Shown: positions 1 through 13,200 of the stretch, in pieces
How the letters are laid out: every line of letters begins with the position of its first letter
Numbering within the stretch: the stretch's first letter is position 1
Assembly: GCA_920105625.2 (NCBI GenBank)
Contig: OV050031.1
Span: 50,548,205 to 50,612,204 of the forward strand
Reading direction: 5' to 3'
From: Clusia tigrina
Taxonomy: Eukaryota; Arthropoda; Insecta; Diptera; Clusiidae
Length of the DNA stretch: 64,000 nucleotides
Made by a program: the position numbers and the translations under genes
Notes under the pieces: model-generated
What the model was told of the DNA's origin: nothing
The model's database searches: none
Seen by the model: the letters and a program-made list of their open reading frames with translations, nothing else

Positions 1-1442
1 GGGTAAAGAATGAAACACTGATGCAACTTAAAAATTCACTAACTTTTATTCTGTGCGTAACATAAATATCAAAGTTTGCAATATTGAAATGCTGGAACTT
101 TTTGCTGGAGCATCATAAAACTTTGAAATTTTGTGACAATAAAGTACTTTTGTCATTTTAAAATATCGGTATAACAGTGCTACCTTTGAGTAAAAAATTA
201 AACACTGATGCAACTTCAAAATTCACAAATTTTTATACTGTGCGTAATATAACTATCAAAGTTTGCAATATTGAAATTCTGTAACTTATTACTGGAGCGT
301 CATAATACCTTGAAATTTTGTGACCATAAAGTATTATTGTCAGTTTAAAAGATCGGTATAACAGTGCTACCTTTGAGTAAAAAATGAAACTCTGATGCAA
401 CTTCAAAATTCACTAAATTTTACACTGTGCGTAATATAACTATCAAAGTTTGGAGCATTGAAATGCTATAACTTTTTACTGGTGCATCATAAGACCTTGA
501 AATTTTAGTACAATAAAGTACTATTGTCAATTTCAAATATCGGCATAGCAGTGCTACCCTTGAGTAAAAAATAAAACACTGATGTAACTTCAAAATTCAC
601 TAACTTTTATACTGTGCGTAATATAACTAAAAAAGTTTGCAACATTGAAATGCTGTAACTTTTTACTGGTGCTTCATAAAAAATTGAAATTTTGTGACAA
701 TAAAGTACTATTATCAATTTGAAATATCGGTATAATAGTGATAATTTTGAGTAAAAAATGAAACACTGAAGCAAATTAAAAATTCACTAACTTTTATACT
801 GTGCGTAATATAACGATCAAAGTTTGCAACATTGAAATGCTGTAACTTTTTACTGGTGCTTCATAAAAACTTGAAATTTTGTGACAGTAAAGTAATATTG
901 TCAATTTGAGATATCGGTATAACAGTGCTTCCCTTGAGTAAAAAATGAAACAATGATACAACTTCAAAGTTCACTAACTTTTATACTGTGCGTAACATAG
1001 CTATCAAAGTTTGCAATATTGAAATTCTGTAACTTATTACTGGAGCGTCATAATACCTTGAAATTTTGTGACCATAAAGTATTATTGTCAATTTAAAATA
1101 TCGGTATAACAGTGCTACCTTTGAGTGAAAAATGAAACACTGATGCAACTTCAAAATTCACTAACTTTTATACTGTGCGTAACATAGCTATCAAAGTTTG
1201 CAATATTGAAATGCTGTAAATTTTTACTGGAGCGTCATAATACCTTGAAATTTTGTGACCATGAAGTACTATTTTCAATTTAAAAGATCGGTTTAACAGT
1301 GCTACCCTTGAGTAAAAAATGAAACACTGATGTAACTTCAAAATTCACTAACTTTTATACTGTGCGTAATATAACTAAAAAAGTTTGCAACATTGAAATG
1401 CTGTAACTTTTTATTGGTGCTTCATAAAAACTTGAAATTTTG

Positions 1443-1464
1443 TGACAATAAAGTACTATTGTCA
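1443..1464. repeat. Representative satellite dyad (8-bp inverted repeat around AAGTAC)
   Basis: The arms are TGACAATA and TATTGTCA, perfect reverse complements, separated by AAGTAC. The same dyad, perfect or with one or two changes in the left arm (TGACCATA, TTACCATA, TTACAATA), recurs in most monomers and is the most obvious symmetrical site in the unit. It could be a protein-binding site or a hairpin; this is inference. The retrotransposon at 54,556 integrated into one such site. Confidence 0.8.
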
Positions 1465-4340
1465 GTTTGAGATATCGGTATAACAGTGCTTCCCTTGAGT
1501 AAAAAATGAAACAATGATACAACTTCAAAGTTCACTAACTTTTATACTGTGCGTAACATAACTATGAAAGTTTGCAATATTGAAATGCTGAAACTTTTTA
1601 CTTGTTGCGTCATAAGAACTTGAAATTTTGTGACAATAAAGTACTCTTGTCAATTTTAAATATCGGTATAACAGTGCCACCATTGGGTAAAGAATGAAAC
1701 ACTGATGCAACTTAAAAATTCACACACTTTTATACTGTGCGTAATATAACTATCAAAGTTTGCAACATTGAAATGCTGGATCCTTTTTAATTGTGCGTCG
1801 TAAAACCTTGAAATTTTATGACTATAAAGTACTATTGTCAATATCAAATATCGGCATAACAGTGCTACCCTTGAGTAAAAAATAAAACACTGATGTAACT
1901 TCAAAGTTCACTAACTTTTATACTGTGCGTAATATAACTAAAAAAGTTTGCAACATTGAAATGCTGTAACTTTTTACTGGTGCGTCATATGATCTTGAAA
2001 TTTGGTGACAATAAAGTACTATTATCAATTTGAAATATCGGTATAATAGTGATAATTTTGAGTAAAAAATGAAACACTGAAGCAACTTAAAAATTCATTA
2101 ACTTTTATACTGTGCGCAATATAACTAAAAAAAGTTTGCAACATTGAAAGGCTGTAACTTTTTACTGGTGCTTCACAAAAACTTGAAATTTTGTGACAAT
2201 AAAGTACTATTGTCAATTTGAGATATCGGTATAACAGTGCTTCCCTTGAGTAAAAAATGAAACAATGATACAACTTCAAATTTCACTAACTTTTATTCTG
2301 TGCGTAACATAAATATCAAAGTTTGCAATATTGAAATGCTGGAACTTTTTGCTGGAGCATCATAAAACTTTGAAATTTTGTGACAATAAAGTACTTTTGT
2401 CATTTTAAAATATCGGTATAACAGTGCTACCTTTGACTAAAAAATTAAACACTGATGCAACTTCAAAATTCACAAATTTTTATACTGTGCGTAATATAAC
2501 TATCAAAGTTTGCAATATTGAAATTCTGTAACTTATTACTGGAGCGTCATAATACCTTGAAATTTTGTGACCATAAAGTATTATTGTCAGTTTAAAAGAT
2601 CGGTATAACAGTGCTACCTTTGAGTAAAAAATGAAACACTGATGCAACTTCAAAATTCACTAAATTTTATACTGTGCGTAATATAACTATCAAAGTTTGG
2701 AACATTGAAATACTATAACTTTTTACTGGTGCGTCATAAGACCTTGAAATTTTATTACAATAAAGTACTATTGTCAATTTCAAATATCGGCATAACAGTG
2801 CTACCCCTGAGTAAAAAATAAAACACTGATGTAACTTCAAAATTCACTAACTTTTATACTGTGCGTAATATAACTAAAAAAGTTTGCAACATTGAAATGC
2901 TGTAACTTTTTATTGGTGCTTCATAAAAACTTGAAATTTTGCGACAATAAAGTACTATTGTCAGTTTGAGATATCGGTATAACAGTGCTTCCCTTGAGTA
3001 AAAAATGAAACAATGATACAACTTCAAAGTTCACTAACTTTTATACTGTGCGTAACATAACTATGAAAGTTTGCAACATTGAAATGCTGGATCTTTTTTA
3101 ATTGTGCGTCGTAAAACCGTGAAATTTTATGACTATAAAGTACTATTGTCATTTTAAAATATCGGTATAACAGTGCTACCTTTGAGTAAAAAATTAAACA
3201 CTGATGCAACTTCAAAATTCACTAAATTTTATACTGTGCGTAATATAAATATCAAAGTTTGGAACATTGAAATGCTATAACTTTTTACTGGTGCGTCATA
3301 GGACCTTGAAATTTTATTACAATAAAGTACTATTGTCAATTTCAAATATCGGCATAGCAGTGCTACCCTTGAGTAAAAAATAAAACACTGATGTAACTTC
3401 AAAATTCACTAACTTTTATACTGTGCGTAATATAACTAAAAAAGTTTGCAACATTGAAATGCTGTAACTTTTTACTGGGGCTTCATAAAAACTTGAAATT
3501 TTGTGACAATAAAGTACTATTGTTAGTTTGAGATATCGGTATAACAGTGCTTCCCTTGAGTAAAAAATGAAACAATGATACAACTTCAAAGTTCACTAAA
3601 TTTTATACTGTGCGTAACATAAATATCAAAGTTTGCAATATTGAAATGCTGGAACTTTTTGCTGGAGCATCATAAAACTTTGAAATTTTGTGACAATAAA
3701 GTACTTTTGTCATTTTAAAATATCGGTATAACAGTGCTACCTTTGAGTAAAAAATTAAACACTGATGCAACTTCAAAATTCACTAATTTTTATACTGTGC
3801 GTAATATAACTATCAAAGTTTGCAATATTGAAATACTGTAACTTATTACTGGAGCGTCATAATACCTTGAAATTTTGTGAACATAAAGTATTATTGTCAG
3901 TTTAAAAGATCGGTATAACAGTGCTACCTTTGAGTAAAAAATGAAACTCTGATGCAACTTCAAAATTCACTAAATTTTATACTGTGCGTAATATAACTAT
4001 CAAAGTTTGGAGCATTGAAATGCTATAACTTTTTACTGGTGCATTATAAGAACTTGAAATTTTGTGACAATAAAGTATGTACTCTTGTCAATTTGAAATA
4101 TCGGTGTAAGAGTGCTACCTTTGAGTAAAAAATGAAACACTGAAGCAACTTAAAAATTCACTAACTTTTATACTGTGCGTAATATAATTATCAAAGTTTG
4201 CAACATTGAAATGCTGTAACTTTTTACTGGTGCTTCATAAAAACTTGAAATTTTGTGACAATAAAGTACTATTGTCAATTTGAGATATCGGTATAACAGT
4301 GCTTCCCTTGAGTAAAAAATGAAACAATGATACAACTTCA

Positions 4341-7300
4341 AATTTCACTAACTTTTATTCTGTGCGTAACATAAATATCAAAGTTTGCAATATTGAAATG
4401 CTGTAACTTTTTGCTGGAGCATCATAAAACTTTGAAATTTGTGACAATAAAGTACTTTTGTCATTTTAAAATAACGGTATAACAGTGCTACCTTTGAGTA
4501 AAAAATTAAACACTGATGCAACTTCAAAATTCACAAATTTTTATACTGTGCGTAATATAACTATCAAAGTTTGCAATATTGAAATTCTGTAACTTATTAC
4601 TGGAGCGTCATAATACCTTGAAATTTTGTGACCATAAAGTATTATTGTCAGTTTAAAAGATCGGTATAACAGTGCTACATTTGAGTAAAAATGAAACTCT
4701 GATGCAACTTCAAAATTCACTAAATTTTATACTGTGCGTAATATAACTATAAAAGTTTGGAGCATTGAAATGCTATAACTTTTTACTGGTGCATCATAAG
4801 ACCTTGAAATTTTAGTACAATAAAGTACTATTGTCAATTTCAAATATCGGCATAGCAGTGCTACCCTTGAGTAAAAAATAAAACACTGATGTAACTTCAA
4901 AATTCACTAACTTTTATACTGTGCGTAATATAACTAAAAAAGTTTGCAACATTGAAATGCTGTAACTTTTTATTGGTGCTTCATAAAAAATTGAAATTTT
5001 GTGACAATAAAGTACTATTATCAATTTGAAATATCGGTATAATAGTGATAATTTTGAGTAAAAAATGAAACACTGAAGCAAATTAAAAATTCACTAACTT
5101 TTATACTGTGCGTAATATAACTATCAAAGTTTGCAACATTGAAATGCTGTAACTTTTTACTGGTGCTTCATAAAAACTTGAAATTTTGTGACAGTAAACA
5201 ACTATTGTCAATTTGAGATATCGGTATAACAGTGCTTCCCTTGAGTAAAAAATGAAACAATGATACAACTTCAAAGTTCACTAACTTTTATACTGTGCGT
5301 AACATAGCTATCAAAGTTTGCAATATTGAAATGCTGTAAGTTTTTACTGGAGCGTCATAATACTTTGAAATTTTGTGACCATGAAGTACTATTGTCAATT
5401 TAAAAGATCGGTATAACAGTGCTACCTTTGAGTAAAAAATGAAACACTGATGCAACTTCAAAATTCACTAAATTTTATACTGTGCGTAATATAACTATCA
5501 AAGTTTGGAACATTGAAATACTATAACTTTTTACTGGTGCGTCATAAGACCTTGAAATTTTATTACAATAAAGTACTATTGTCAATTTCAAATATCGGCA
5601 TAACAGTGCTACCCTTGAGTAAAAAATAAAACACTGATGTAACTTCAAAGTTCACTAACTTTTATACTGTGCGTAATATAACTAAAAAAGTTTGCAACAT
5701 TGAAATGCTGTAACTTTTTACTGGTGCGTCAAATGATCTTGAAATTTGGTGACAATAAAGTACTATTATCAATTTGAAATATCGGTATAATAGTGATAAT
5801 TTTGAGTAAAAAATGAAACACTGAAGCAACTTAAAAATTCATTAACTTTTATACTGTGCGTAATATAACTAAAAAAAGTTTGCAACATTGAAAGGCTGTA
5901 ACTTTTTACTGGTGCTTCACAAAAACTTGAAATTTTGTGACAATAAAGTACTATTGTCAATTTGAGATATCGGTATAACAGTGCTTCCCTTGAGTAAAAA
6001 ATGAAACAATGATACAACTTCAAATTTCACTAACTTTTATTCTGTGCGTAACATAAATATCAAAGTTTGCAATATTGAAATGCTGGAACTTTTTGCTGGA
6101 GCATCATAAAACTTTGAAATTTTGTGACAATAAAGTACTTTTGTCATTTTAAAATATCGGTATAACAGTGCTACCTTTGAGTGAAAAATGAAACACTGAT
6201 GCAACTTCAAAATTCACAAATTTTTATACTGTGCGTAATATAACTATCAAAGTTTGCAATATTGAAATTCTGTAACTTATTACTGGAGCGTCATAATACC
6301 TTGAAATTTTGTGACCATAAAGTATTATTGTCAGTTTAAAAGATCGGTATAACAGTGCTACCTTTGAGTAAAAAATGAAACTCTGATGCAACTTCAAAAT
6401 TCACTAAATTTTATACTGTGCGTAATATAACTATAAAAGTTTGAAGCATTGAAATGCTATAACTTTTTACTGGTGCATCATAAGACCTTGAAATTTTAGT
6501 ACAATAAAGTACTATTGTCAATTTCAAATATCGGCATAGCAGTGCTACCCTTGAGTAAAAAATAAAACACTGATGTAACTTCAAAATTCACTAACTTTTA
6601 TACTGTGCGTAATATAACTAAAAAAGTTTGCAACATTGAAATGCTGTAACTTTTTATTGGTGCTTCATAAAAAATTGAAATTTTGTGACAATAAAGTACT
6701 ATTATCAATTTGAAATATCGGTATAATAGTGATAATTTTGAGTAAAAAATGAAACACTGAAGCAAATTAAAAATTCACTAACTTTTATACTGTGCGTAAT
6801 ATAACTATCAAAGTTTGCAACATTGAAATGCTGTAACTTTTTACTGGTGCTTCATAAAAACTTGAAATTTTGTGACAGTAAACAACTATTGTCAATTTGA
6901 GATATCGGTATAACAGTGCTTCCCTTGAGTAAAAAATGAAACAATGATACAACTTCAAAGTTCACTAACTTTTATACTGTGCGTAACATAGCTATCAAAG
7001 TTTGCAATATTGAAATGCTGTAAGTTTTTACTGGAGCGTCATAATACTTTGAAATTTTGTGACCATGAAGTACTATTGTCAATTTAAAAGATCGGTATAA
7101 CAGTGCTACCTTTGAGTAAAAAATGAAACACTGATGCAACTTCAAAATTCACTAAATTTTATACTGTGCGTAATATAACTATCAAAGTTTGGAACATTGA
7201 AATACTATAACTTTTTACTGGTGCGTCATAAGACCTTGAAATTTTATTACAATAAAGTACTATTGTCAATTTCAAATATCGGCATAACAGTGCTACCCTT

Positions 7301-7387
7301 GAGTAAAAAATAAAACACTGATGTAACTTCAAAATTCACTAACTTTTATACTGTGCGTAATATAACTAAAAAAGTTTGCAACATTGA
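4341..7387 (+). repeat. Tandem pair of about 1,683-bp (9-monomer) units, second copy cut short
   Basis: About 4,341-5,705 lines up monomer by monomer with 6,023-7,387. Both contain, in the same order, the taaaagtttg(g/a)agcattg variant, the atagtgataattttgag variant, acagtaaacaac, and gaaatactataac followed by ttttattac. After about 5,705/7,387 the copies part: the first continues with gcgtcaaatgatcttg, the second with gcttcataaaaacttg. The block from about 5,655 to 7,520 appears a third time at about 9,960-11,825, shifted by 4,305 bp (23 monomers). Confidence 0.85.
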
Positions 7388-10275
7388 AATGCTGTAACTT
7401 TTTATTGGTGCTTCATAAAAACTTGAAATTTTGCGACAATAAAGTACTATTGTCAGTTTGAGATATCGGTATAACAGTGCTTCCCTTGAGTAAAAAATGA
7501 AACAATGATACAACTTCAAAGTTCACTAACTTTTATACTGTGCGTAACTTAAGTATCAAAGTTTGCAATATTGAAATGCTGTAACTTTTTGCTGGAGCGT
7601 CATAAAACCTTGAAATTTTGTGACAATAAAGTACTATTGTAAATTTAAAATATCGGTATAACAGTGCTACCTTTGAGTGAAAAATGAAACACTGATGCAA
7701 CTTCAAAATTCACTAACTTTTATACTGTGCGTAACATAGCTCTCAAAGTTTGCAATATTGAAATGCTGTAACTTTTTACTGGAGCGTCATAATACCTTGA
7801 AATTTTGTGACCATGAAGTACTATTTTCAATTTAAAAGATCGGTATAACAGTGCTACCCTTGAGTAAAAAATGAAACACTGATGTAACTTCAAAATTCAC
7901 TAACTTTTATACTGTGCGTAATATAACTAAAAAAGTTTGCAACATTGAAATGCTGTAACTTTTTATTAGTGCTTCATAAAAACTTGAAATTTTGTGACAA
8001 TAAAGTACTATTGTCAGTTGGAGATATCGGTATAACAGTGCTTCCCTTGAGTAAAAAATGAAACAATGATACAACTTCAAAGTTCACTACCTTTTATACT
8101 GTGCGTAACATAACTATGAAAGTTTGCAATATTGAAATGCTGTAACTTTTTACTTGTTGCGTCATAAGAACTCGAAATTTTGTGACAATAAAGTACTCTT
8201 GTCAATTTGAAATATCGGTATAACAGTGCCACCATTGGGTAAAGAATGAAACACTGATGCAACTTAAAAATTCATACACTTTTATACTGTGCGTAATATA
8301 ACTATCAAAGTTTGCAACATTGAAATGCTGGATCCTTTTTAATTGTGCGTCGTAAAACCTTGAAATTTTATGACTCTAAAGTACTATTGTCAATATCAAA
8401 TATCGGCATAACAGTGCTACCCTTGAGTAAAAAATAAAACACTGATGTAACTTCAAAGTTCACTAACTTTTATATTGTGCGTAATATAACTAAAAAAGTT
8501 TGCAACATTGAAATGCGGTAACTTTTTACTGGTGCGTCATGTGATCTTGAAATTTGATGACAATAAAGTACTATTATCAATTTGAAATATCGGTATAATA
8601 GTGATAATTTTGAGTAAAAAATGAAACACTGAAGCAACTTAAAAAATCATTAACTTTTATACTGTGCGTAATATAACTAAAAAAAGTTTGCAACATTGAA
8701 AGGCTGTAACTTTTTATGGTGCTTCACAAAAACTTGAAATTTTGTGACAATAAAGTACTATTGTCAATTTGAGATATCGGCATAACAGTGCTACCCTTGA
8801 GTAAAAAATAAAACACTGATGTAACTTCAAAATTCACTAACTTTTATACTGTGCGTAATATAACTAAAAAAGTTTTCAACATTGAAATGCTGTAACTTTT
8901 TATTGGTGCTTCATAAAAACTTGAAATTTTGCGACAATAAAGTACTATTGTCAGTTTGAGATATCGGTATAACAGTGCTTCCCTTGAGTAAAAAATGAAA
9001 CAATGATACAACTTCAAAGTTCACTAACTTTTATACTGTGCGTAACTTAAGTATCAAAGTTTGCAATATTGAAATGCTGTAACTTTTTGCTGGAGCGTCA
9101 TAAAACCTTGAAATTTTGTGACAATAAAGTACTATTGTAAATTTAAAATATCGGTATAACAGTGCTACCTTTGAGTGAAAAATGAAACACTGATGCAACT
9201 TCAAAATTCACTAACTTTTATACTGTGCGTAACATAGCTATCAAAGTTTGCAATATTGAAATGCTGTAACTTTTTACTGGAGCGTCATAATACCTTGAAA
9301 TTTTGTGACCATGAAGTACTATTTTCAATTTAAAAGATCGGTATAACAGTGCTACCCTTGAGTAAAAAATGAAACACTGATGTAACTTCAAAATTCACTA
9401 ACTTTTATACTGTGCGTAATATAACTAAAAAAGTTTGCAACATTGAAATGCTGTAACTTTTTATTAGTGCTTCATAAAAACTTGAAATTTTGTGACAATA
9501 AAGTACTATTGTCAGTTGGAGATATCGGTATAACAGTGCTTCCCTTGAGTAAAAAATGAAACAATGATACAACTTCAAAGTTCACTACCTTTTATACTGT
9601 GCGTAACATAACTATGAAAGTTTGCAATATTGAAATGCTGTAACTTTTTACTTGTTGCGTCATAAGAACTCGAAATTTTGTGACAATAAAGTACTCTTGT
9701 CAATTTGAAATATCGGTATAACAGTGCCACCATTGGGTAAAGAATGAAACACTGATGCAACTTAAAAATTCATACACTTTTATACTGTGCGTAATATAAC
9801 TATCAAAGTTTGCAACATTGAAATGCTGGATCCTTTTTAATTGTGCGTCGTAAAACCTTGAAATTTTATGACTATAAAGTACTATTGTCAATATCAAATA
9901 TCGGCATAACAGTGCTACCCTTGAGTAAAAAATAAAACACTAATGTAACTTCAAAGTTCACTAACTTTTATATTGTGCGTAATATAACTAAAAAAGTTTG
10001 CAACATTGAAATGCGGTAACTTTTTACTGGTGCGTCATGTGATCTTGAAATTTGATGACAATAAAGTACTATTATCAATTTGAAATATCGGTATAATAGT
10101 GATAATTTTGAGTAAAAAATGAAACACTGAAGCAACTTAAAAAATCATTAACTTTTATACTGTGCGTAATATAACTAAAAAAAGTTTGCAACATTGAAAG
10201 GCTGTAACTTTTTATGGTGCTTCACAAAAACTTGAAATTTTGTGACAATAAAGTACTATTGTCAATTTGAGATAT
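7280..10275 (+). repeat. Tandem duplication of a 1,498-bp (8-monomer) unit
   Basis: The private variant tgcgtaacttaagtatc occurs at 7,541 and 9,039, exactly 1,498 bp apart. The GGATCC monomers at 8,330 and 9,828 and the tacttgttgcgtcataagaactcg monomers keep the same spacing. Only a few differences were found by eye over the unit (gctctcaaag at 7,739 against gctatcaaag at 9,237; gactctaaag near 8,372 against gactataaag near 9,870; aaacactgatg against aaacactaatg). The inner junction near 8,775-8,779 joins gagatatcgg to cataacagtg, a pairing that mixes two monomer classes, as expected of an unequal-exchange breakpoint. Confidence 0.88.
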
Positions 10276-13200
10276 CGGTATAACAGTGCTTCCCTTGAGT
10301 AAAAAATGAAACAATGATACAACTTCAAATTTCACTAACTTTTATTCTGTGCGTAACATAAATATCAAAGTTTGCAATATTGAAATGCTGGAACTTTTTG
10401 CTGGAGCATCATAAAACTTTGAAATTTTGTGACAATAAAGTACTTTTGTCATTTTAAAATATCGGTATAACAGTGCTACCTTTGAGTAAAAAATTAAACA
10501 CAGATGCAACTTCAAAATTCACAAATTTTTATACTGTGCGTAATATAACTATCAAAGTTTGCAATATTCAAATTCTGTAACTTATTACTGGAGCGTCATA
10601 ATACCTTGAAATTTTGTGACCATAAAGTATTATTGTCAGTTTAAAAGATCGGTATAACAGTGCTACCTTTGAGTAAAAAATGAAACTCTGATGCAACTTC
10701 AAAATTCACTAAATTTTATACTGTGCGTAATATAACTATAAAAGTTTGGAGCATTGAAATGCTATAACTTTTTACTGGTGCATCATAAGACCTTGAAATT
10801 TTAGTACAATAAAGTACTATTGTCAATTTCAAATATCGGCATAGCAGTGCTACCCTTGAGTAAAAAATAAAACACTGATGTAACTTCAAAATTCACTAAC
10901 TTTTATACTGTGCGTAATATAACTAAAAAAGTTTGCAACATTGAAATGCTGTAACTTTTTATTGGTGCTTCATAAAAAATTGAAATTTTGTGACAATAAA
11001 GTACTATTATCAATTTGAAATATCGGTATAATAGTGATAATTTTGAGTAAAAAATGAAACAATGAAGCAAATTAAAAATTCACTAACTTTTATACTGTGC
11101 GTAATATAACTATCAAAGTTTGCAACATTGAAATGCTGTAACTTTTTACTGGTGCTTCATAAAAACTTGAAATTTTGTGACAGTTAACAACTATTGTCAA
11201 TTTGAAATATCGGTATAACAGTGCTTCCCTTGAGTAAAAAATGAAACAATGATACAACTTCAAAGTTCACTAACTTTTATACTGTGCGTAACATAGCTAT
11301 CAAAGTTTGCAATATTGAAATGCTGTAAGTTTTTACTGGAGCGTCATAATACTTTGAAATTTTGTGACCATGAAGTACTATTGTCAATTTAAAAGATCGG
11401 TATAACAGTGCTACCTTTGAGTAAAAAATGAAACACTGATGCAACTTCAAAATTCACTAAATTTTATACTGTGCGTAATATAACTATCAAAGTTTGGAAC
11501 ATTGAAATACTATAACTTTTTACTGGTGCGTCATAAGACCTTGAAATTTTATTACAATAAAGTACTATTGTCAATTTCAAATATCGGCATAACAGTGCTA
11601 CCCTTGAGTAAAAAATAAAACACTGATGTAACTTCAAAATTCACTAACTTTTATACTGTGCGTAATATAACAAAAAAAGTTTGCAACATTGAAATGCTGT
11701 AACTTTTTATTGGTGCTTCATAAAAACTTGAAATTTTGCGACAATAAAGTACTATTGTCAGTTTGAGATATCGGTATAACAGTGCTTCCCTTGAGTAAAA
11801 AATGAAACAATGATACAACTTCAAAGTTCACTAACTTTTATACTGTGCGTAACATAACTATGAAAGTTTGCAACATTGAAATGCTGGATCTTTTTTAATT
11901 GTGCGTCGTAAAACCTTGAAATTTTATGACTATAAAGTACTATTGTCAATTTCAAATATCGGTATAACAGTGCTACCTTTGAGTAAAAAATGAAACACTG
12001 ATGCAACTTCAAAATTCACTAACGTTTATACTGTGCGTAACATAGCTATCAAAGTTTGCAATATTGAAATGCTGTAACTTTTTACTGGAGCGTCATAATA
12101 CCTTCAAATTTTGTGACCATAAAGTACTATTGTCTATATAAAAGATCGGTATAACAGTGCTACCTTTGAGTAAAAAATGAAACACTGATGCAACTTCAAA
12201 ATTCACTAAATTTTATACTGTGCGTAATATAAATATCAAAGTTTGGAACATTGAAATGCTATAACTTTTTACTGGTGCGTCATAGGACCTTGAAATTTTA
12301 TTACAATAAAGTACTATTGTCAATTTCAAATATCGGCATAGCAGTGCTACCCTTGAGTAAAAAATAAAACACTGATGTAACTTCAAAATTCACTAATTTT
12401 TATACTGTGCGTAATATAACTATCAAAGTTTGCAATATTGAAATGCTGTAACTTATTACTGGAGCGTCATAATACCTTTAAATTTTGTGACAATAAATTA
12501 CAATTGTCAGTTTAAAAGATCGGTATAACAGTGCTACCTTTGAGTAAAAAATGAAACTCTGATGCAACTTCAAAATTCACTAAATTTTATACTGTGCGTA
12601 ATATAAATATCAAAGTTTGGAGCATTGAAATGCTATAACTTTTTACTGGTGCATCATAAGAACTTGAAATTTTGTGACAATAAAGTACTATTGTCAATTT
12701 AAAATATCGGTATAACAGTGCTACCTTTGAGTGAAAAATGAAACACTGATGCAACTTCAAAATTCACTAACTTTTATACTGTGCGTAACATAGCTATCAA
12801 AGTTTGCAATATTGAAATGCTGTAACTTTTTACTTGTTGCGTCATAATAACTTGAAATTTTGTGACAATAAAGTACTCTTGTCAATTTGAAATATCGGTA
12901 TAACAGTGCCACCATTGGGTAAAGAATGAAACACTGATACAACTTAAAAATTCACACACTTTTATACTGTGCGTAATATAACTATCAAAGTTTGCAACAT
13001 TGAAATGCTGGATCCTTTTTAATTGTGCATCGTAAAACCTTGAAATTTTATGACTATAAAGTACTATTGTCAATATCAAATATCGGCATAACAGTGCTAC
13101 CCTTGAGTAAAAAATAAAACACTGATGTAACTTCAAAGTTCACTAACTTTTATACTGTGCGTAATATAACTAAAAAAGTTTGCAACATTGAAATGCTGTA

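Noticed and set aside
1778..1783. GGATCC sites as a regulatory motif
   Set aside because: They occur only in one monomer variant at HOR spacing and are best used as a marker of repeat phase.
1525..2279. Minus-strand open frames of 60-90 codons in the satellite with similar peptides (also throughout 1-54 kb and at 61,767-62,096)
   Set aside because: They repeat because the satellite repeats. The 187-bp period shifts the frame each monomer, starts and stops vary with single-base changes, and the frames run through monomer boundaries. No promoter or conserved coding pattern is visible.
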